A DNA stretch of 8,333 bases, taken from positions 1-8,333 of the forward strand of contig DAOUMU010000040.1 of the NCBI GenBank assembly GCA_034409055.1, written 5' to 3'. Shown piece after piece: positions 5,849 through 8,333 of this stretch. The stretch comes from DAOUMU01 sp034409055. GTDB lineage: Bacteria > Chloroflexota > Anaerolineae > 4572-78 > J111. Position numbers and translations under genes: made by a program. Positions within the stretch are counted from its first letter, which is position 1. Each line of letters opens with the position of its first letter. A model generated the notes under the pieces. It had not been told where the DNA came from. It searched no databases and saw nothing but the letters and a program-made list of their open reading frames with translations.

Positions 5849-5854
5849 TTAGAT
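5692..5854 (+). other. attC site of gene-less cassette, copy 2
   Basis: The left box GCTTAAC (5692-5698) and right box GTTAGAT (5848-5854) enclose 163 bp with the same perfect 18-bp outer arms as copy 1. The right box here is a regular GTTRRRY. The second R''-like box CCCTAAC is at 5763-5769. Confidence 0.76.
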
Positions 5855-5870
5855 ACTTAGGAATATCGAA

Positions 5871-6767
5871 ATGTCAAGCGAAACACTGAAAGAATATTTC
5901 AAACCTGAAAAAGCTGAAAGCTGGAAACAGCTTAATGAACTTTATGAATCAAATTTTCAAACTGGAGCGCGTTGGGTTTTTCGTGGACAGAAGAAAAATG
6001 CTTGGGGGTTGAAATCGAGTCTTGAGCGCGAACTCGAAAACTTTGAGATCGATCAATGCTATGCTTGCGATCTTGAGCGAGGTTTACTGCGGAAATTTAA
6101 ACGTCAATGCCACCATTATATACCAAACATACCTGAAGAGAAGGACTCGCTTGAGTGGTTAGCATTGATGCAACATTATGGAGCTCCTACGCGCTTGCTT
6201 GACTGGACATATTCATTTTTCGTAGCTCTCTACTTTGCGATTGAGTCTGCTGATATAAGTGAGTTTGCTGATAAAAAAAGCAGGTGCGCGGTTTGGGCTC
6301 TCAACACTGACTGGATGGCTAACCCATTTAGATCTGTCCTTAAGGAATATCCAGATGTGTTGCAGAAGTGGGAGAGTGATAAGGCCGTACTACGGCAGGA
6401 AACTTTCAAGGCGTTGTTCGTTGGGCAACCCCCTATGGCACTGGTAGGTGCTGTAAATCCTCGCAAACTCAATGAAAGGTTGACTATTCAACAAGGGGTC
6501 TTTCTCTGTTCTGGAGATGTGTGTAAATCTTTCGAGGAAAACTTGATCGCTCTGTTATCGAAATGTAGGTCTGAGTCCAAAGCTAACTTTATTAAGATTA
6601 CCATTGAAGCAACTTTAGAAACCAAAAAGGAAATTCTTCTCAATCTACAGCGCATGAATATGAACAGAGCTACTCTTTTCCCAGGTTTGGTAGGTTTCGC
6701 TCAATCTTTAAGTACTTTGATGGTTGCACCAGACCTTTTCTTGCATCCTGGTGATGAAGAAATGTGA
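5871..6767 (+). CDS. FRG-domain protein
   Basis: This is a 298-residue cytoplasmic protein with no signal peptide. The FRG domain (named for its Phe-Arg-Gly motif) spans about 15-145: WVFRGQ (35-40), W45 and the conserved LALMQHYGAPTRLLDWT (97-113), followed by a hydrophobic SFFVALYFAI helix. A later LTIQQGVFLC (204-213) is also typical of the family, and the C-terminal part (about 220-298) contains MNRATLFPGL. The biochemical role of FRG domains is not firmly known to me; such genes are often seen in phage and defence-island contexts, which is background and not proof. AGGAA seven bases before the ATG supports the start, as does the position 17 bases after the attC right box, typical of a cassette gene. 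Length and motifs look intact. It is the gene of cassette 7, the last before the intron. Confidence 0.85.
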   Translation: MSSETLKEYFKPEKAESWKQLNELYESNFQTGARWVFRGQKKNAWGLKSSLERELENFEIDQCYACDLERGLLRKFKRQCHHYIPNIPEEKDSLEWLALMQHYGAPTRLLDWTYSFFVALYFAIESADISEFADKKSRCAVWALNTDWMANPFRSVLKEYPDVLQKWESDKAVLRQETFKALFVGQPPMALVGAVNPRKLNERLTIQQGVFLCSGDVCKSFEENLIALLSKCRSESKANFIKITIEATLETKKEILLNLQRMNMNRATLFPGLVGFAQSLSTLMVAPDLFLHPGDEEM

Positions 6768-6784
6768 TGTCTAACATTAAACGC

Positions 6785-6828
6785 GCCTAACAAGCGCATC
6801 TCGCGCCAAGGTAAGTCCAGAGTGTTGG
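6785..6828 (+). other. Left half of an attC site, cut off by a group II intron
   Basis: GCCTAAC (6785-6791) followed by AAGCGCATCTCGCGCC is a standard attC left arm placed 17 bases after the FRG stop codon. A matching right arm with a GCGTTRRRY end is not found nearby. Intron-like sequence starts by about 6829. GTTGGGT at 6825-6831 resembles a right box, but the bases before it do not pair with the left arm. The precise junction is uncertain by several bases. Confidence 0.65.
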
Positions 6829-7071
6829 GTTGCGACAAGAAGTCGTAATTGCATTAGTTACAATCGAATAGGTTCGGGATGTAACCCGGTATTCTGCTAC
6901 TGGTATCCTACCGGAGCATGCGTCATCAGGAAAACCATCCGTCAGGGTGCTGGTGGGGTGTGAAGCCTCCGGGACAATGTATCCTCATTCCCGTGGGGGA
7001 TGGTCACGAAAGCGCGAGTGGACGTGGCGACTGCCAGCCTCAAGGTGGTCGGGGACTAGGATGGCGTGGTA

Positions 7072-7089
7072 GTGCGCCACGAGGCGCGA
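7072..7089 (+). repeat. 18-bp exact repeat shared by the two introns, copy 1
   Basis: GTGCGCCACGAGGCGCGA recurs at 8088-8105. It forms a small hairpin, GCGCC-ACGA-GGCGC. Its place in both introns suggests the same structural element of domain I. Confidence 0.75.
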
Positions 7090-7744
7090 TATGTGCATGG
7101 CGCGATGCACCTGCTGCCAATCGTAGGGCGGCAAGTTTATCCCCCTAGTCTACGGGCGGAGCAACCCGTAGATGAGGGCTCGCCGGGGGAAACAACGGGC
7201 TCGACCGGGGTAGTCGCACACCCCTGATAGAGTTCTAGACTGAGGACGGATATGGTTAGACAGACAAGTCGAAACCGTGGCCTCTATACGTCCGAGATGG
7301 CGAAAGCGACTGAGACGCCATCAGGGTTCAGTACGTGGGATCATACCGCGCCCAGGGAAAACCGACACAGTCGGCCAGGTTCAAATCCTACGAGGTTAGA
7401 AGCGAACTCTGAATCCGAGGGTGCTGCTGCATCAAAGGGGCTGGACGGTGACCTAAGTTCGTCTGCTTGAGGCACATATCGTGAACGTGGGAACTGCTGT
7501 GACCCTGCCTGCCCACACCAGTGGCGGCTGATCTCGCTTCGGATGATCGGGCACAGCAGGGCAGAGGCTCTGTAGTAGTCGCCGGGGTCACGTCCGGCTC
7601 AGGAGACGGTAAGGCCGTGCACAGGGCGAAGGGAGCCAGCCCGACAGCAACTCAGAAGGAGTAAGGGCTAGTCGTGGATACGACCCAAATCCTGAAAATC
7701 CAGCAAGAGTTAGCGCAACGAAAAGTGTTGTTAAGTCGGGGGGA

Positions 7745-7779
7745 GAGCTACGGTGTATCGAAAGGTACACGCCGGGTTC
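7745..7779 (+). ncRNA. Group II intron domain V (ORF-less intron)
   Basis: GAGCT and CGG pair with CCGGGTTC as the lower helix, with one extra A (7750) bulged. A CG bulge lies on the 3' side. TGTATC pairs with GGTACA as the upper helix under a GAAA loop. The AGC/GUU triad, two-base bulge and GNRA loop all match domain V; the extra A makes it 35 nt and may mean reduced activity. Confidence 0.7.
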
Positions 7780-7782
7780 GGA

Positions 7783-7844
7783 CCAGCAGATGGGGGTCAA
7801 GCACTGTCAGGAAACTGGCGGCAAGCGCCTCATCTGACTGGTAT
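7783..7844 (+). ncRNA. Group II intron domain VI with bulged A (ORF-less intron)
   Basis: CCAG-CAGATG (7783-7792) pairs with CATCTG-A-CTGG (7831-7841), leaving A7837 alone as a bulge. Seven bases follow to T7844, giving the AY end expected at a 3' splice site. An inner GTCAG...CTGAC or GGCG-GCAAG-CGCC hairpin fills the loop. Confidence 0.65.
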
Positions 7845-7865
7845 AAGCGGGCAGACTTCCAGCAG

Positions 7866-8333
7866 GTGTCTCGTCACGAGAAAGCTTGGCCAACCACCTT
7901 AAAACGGGAAGGCAGATGACGGTTAGGAGTAATCCGAACTGGTGCGCCCGTTAACGGAGAAACCGTGTGGCGGCTCCAAGGGTGTATCGTGAAGGTGGGG
8001 CAGGTGTAGACCAGCCCACCGCGTGCTCACGATCAATGGGGGCGTTTGAGATGCTTGAGCGGCCTGACGGGAAACTGTCACGGGCCGGTGCGCCACGAGG
8101 CGCGAAGTAGCAATGGTATAAACCCACTCTCAACCATCGGAGGTGAACCTGACCAGGCAGGCGGAAGGCCAGAGCAACCGACCGTCTGAAGCCCTGGGAA
8201 TAAGGTCCGAGCCTCCGAGCCTCAAAGAAGGGTGGCGGGCCGAGGTTGAGTCTAGATATGGCCAGGCACACAGACTGGCTATGACGGGTACGAGAGACCT
8301 TCGGAAAGAGGCTGAGACCGGAGGGCAGTTCAT
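7866..8333 (+). mobile_element. Second group II intron, 5' part (runs off the window)
   Basis: Starting at GTGTCTCGTCACGAG, only 21 bases after the end of the first intron, the sequence resembles its domain I in order and spacing. GGTTAGGAGTAATCCG corresponds to GGTTCGGGATGTAACCCG, and GTGCGCCACGAGGCGCGA occurs 222 bases in here against 243 bases in the first. A long hairpin ATCGTGA...TCACGAT with GGTGGG/CCCACC lies at about 7988-8035. No reverse transcriptase gene starts before 8333; if the intron has one, it is downstream. The 5' border is an estimate. Confidence 0.5.
8088..8105 (+). repeat. 18-bp exact repeat shared by the two introns, copy 2
   Basis: This is identical to 7072-7089, at a distance of 1016 bp. 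The following bases diverge (AGTAGCAATGG here, TATGTGCATGG there) but keep a related shape. Confidence 0.75.

Larger units (their letters stand above)
6829..7844 (+). mobile_element. ORF-less group II intron (about 1.0 kb)
   Basis: The 5' end GTTGCGACAAGAAGTC resembles the GUGCGAC-type start of chloroplast-like group II introns. The interior is GC-rich with many helices, for example CTGCTGTG (7493-7500) with CACAGCAG near 7551. The 3' end has a domain V at 7745-7779 and a domain VI ending at 7844. No reverse transcriptase or maturase motif occurs in any reading frame; the few open frames inside read through structured RNA. Without its own protein it would depend on a maturase from another intron. 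The 5' border could also be at 6822. It sits in the attC of the FRG cassette, on the gene strand. Confidence 0.62.

Noticed and set aside
6918..8333. Open frames on both strands at the right end (for example 6918-7148, 7252-7470, 7674-7919, 7951-8271 on the minus strand)
   Set aside because: They run through helices of the intron RNA, including domain V and domain VI. Their protein sequences are Arg/Ser/Pro-rich without motifs, and none resembles a reverse transcriptase or maturase.
6829..8333. Assignment to the IIC-attC class of group II introns
   Set aside because: Insertion in an attC suggests it, but the 5' end looks chloroplast-like, the element encodes no reverse transcriptase in view, and the class cannot be decided without a full fold.

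Overview
The window looks like a stretch of a chromosomal (sedentary) integron cassette array with a group II intron fragment at its left end and group II intron RNA at its right end. No integron integrase, CRISPR array, tRNA or rRNA is visible. The host is probably a Chloroflexota bacterium of the Anaerolineae/Caldilineae kind. That is inferred from the long Thr-Pro linkers joining membrane anchors or a lipobox to extracytoplasmic domains, from an SH3b-type protein, and from the abundance of intron RNA. It was not tested by any search.

Layout. Positions 1-123 are the 3' end (domains V and VI) of a group II intron. Five genes follow, all on the + strand, and each is followed by a recombination site of attC type: an RYYYAAC-like box, complementary arms, then a GTTRRRY-like box. 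Taking the cut at G^TT, the cassettes are: (1) up to 1118, a zinc-ribbon protein; (2) 1119-1301, a gene-less mini-cassette; (3) 1302-2489, a RAMP/Cas7-like domain fused to an Mrr-type nuclease; (4) 2490-4259, a three-TM protein with a Thr-Pro linker and an SH3b-like domain; (5) 4260-5665, a lipoprotein; (6) 5666-5848, a second copy of the gene-less mini-cassette; (7) from 5849, an FRG-domain protein whose attC is broken off after its left arm.

From about 6829 the sequence is GC-rich structured RNA without a credible protein gene. I read it as an ORF-less group II intron of about 1.0 kb (about 6829-7844, with domain V at 7745-7779 and a domain VI with bulged A at 7837). After 21 nt a second, related intron starts at about 7866 and runs off the window.

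The genes do not form a pathway. As usual in cassette arrays they are independent one-gene units without shared operon structure. The most striking product is the RAMP-Mrr fusion: a Cas7/Csm3-like fold joined to a DNA-cleaving PD-(D/E)XK nuclease, with no other cas gene or CRISPR array in the window. Together with the FRG protein it suggests that some cassettes serve defence against mobile DNA, which is an inference. The two nearly identical gene-less cassettes, differing only inside one 20-bp block, are the second feature that deserves attention.
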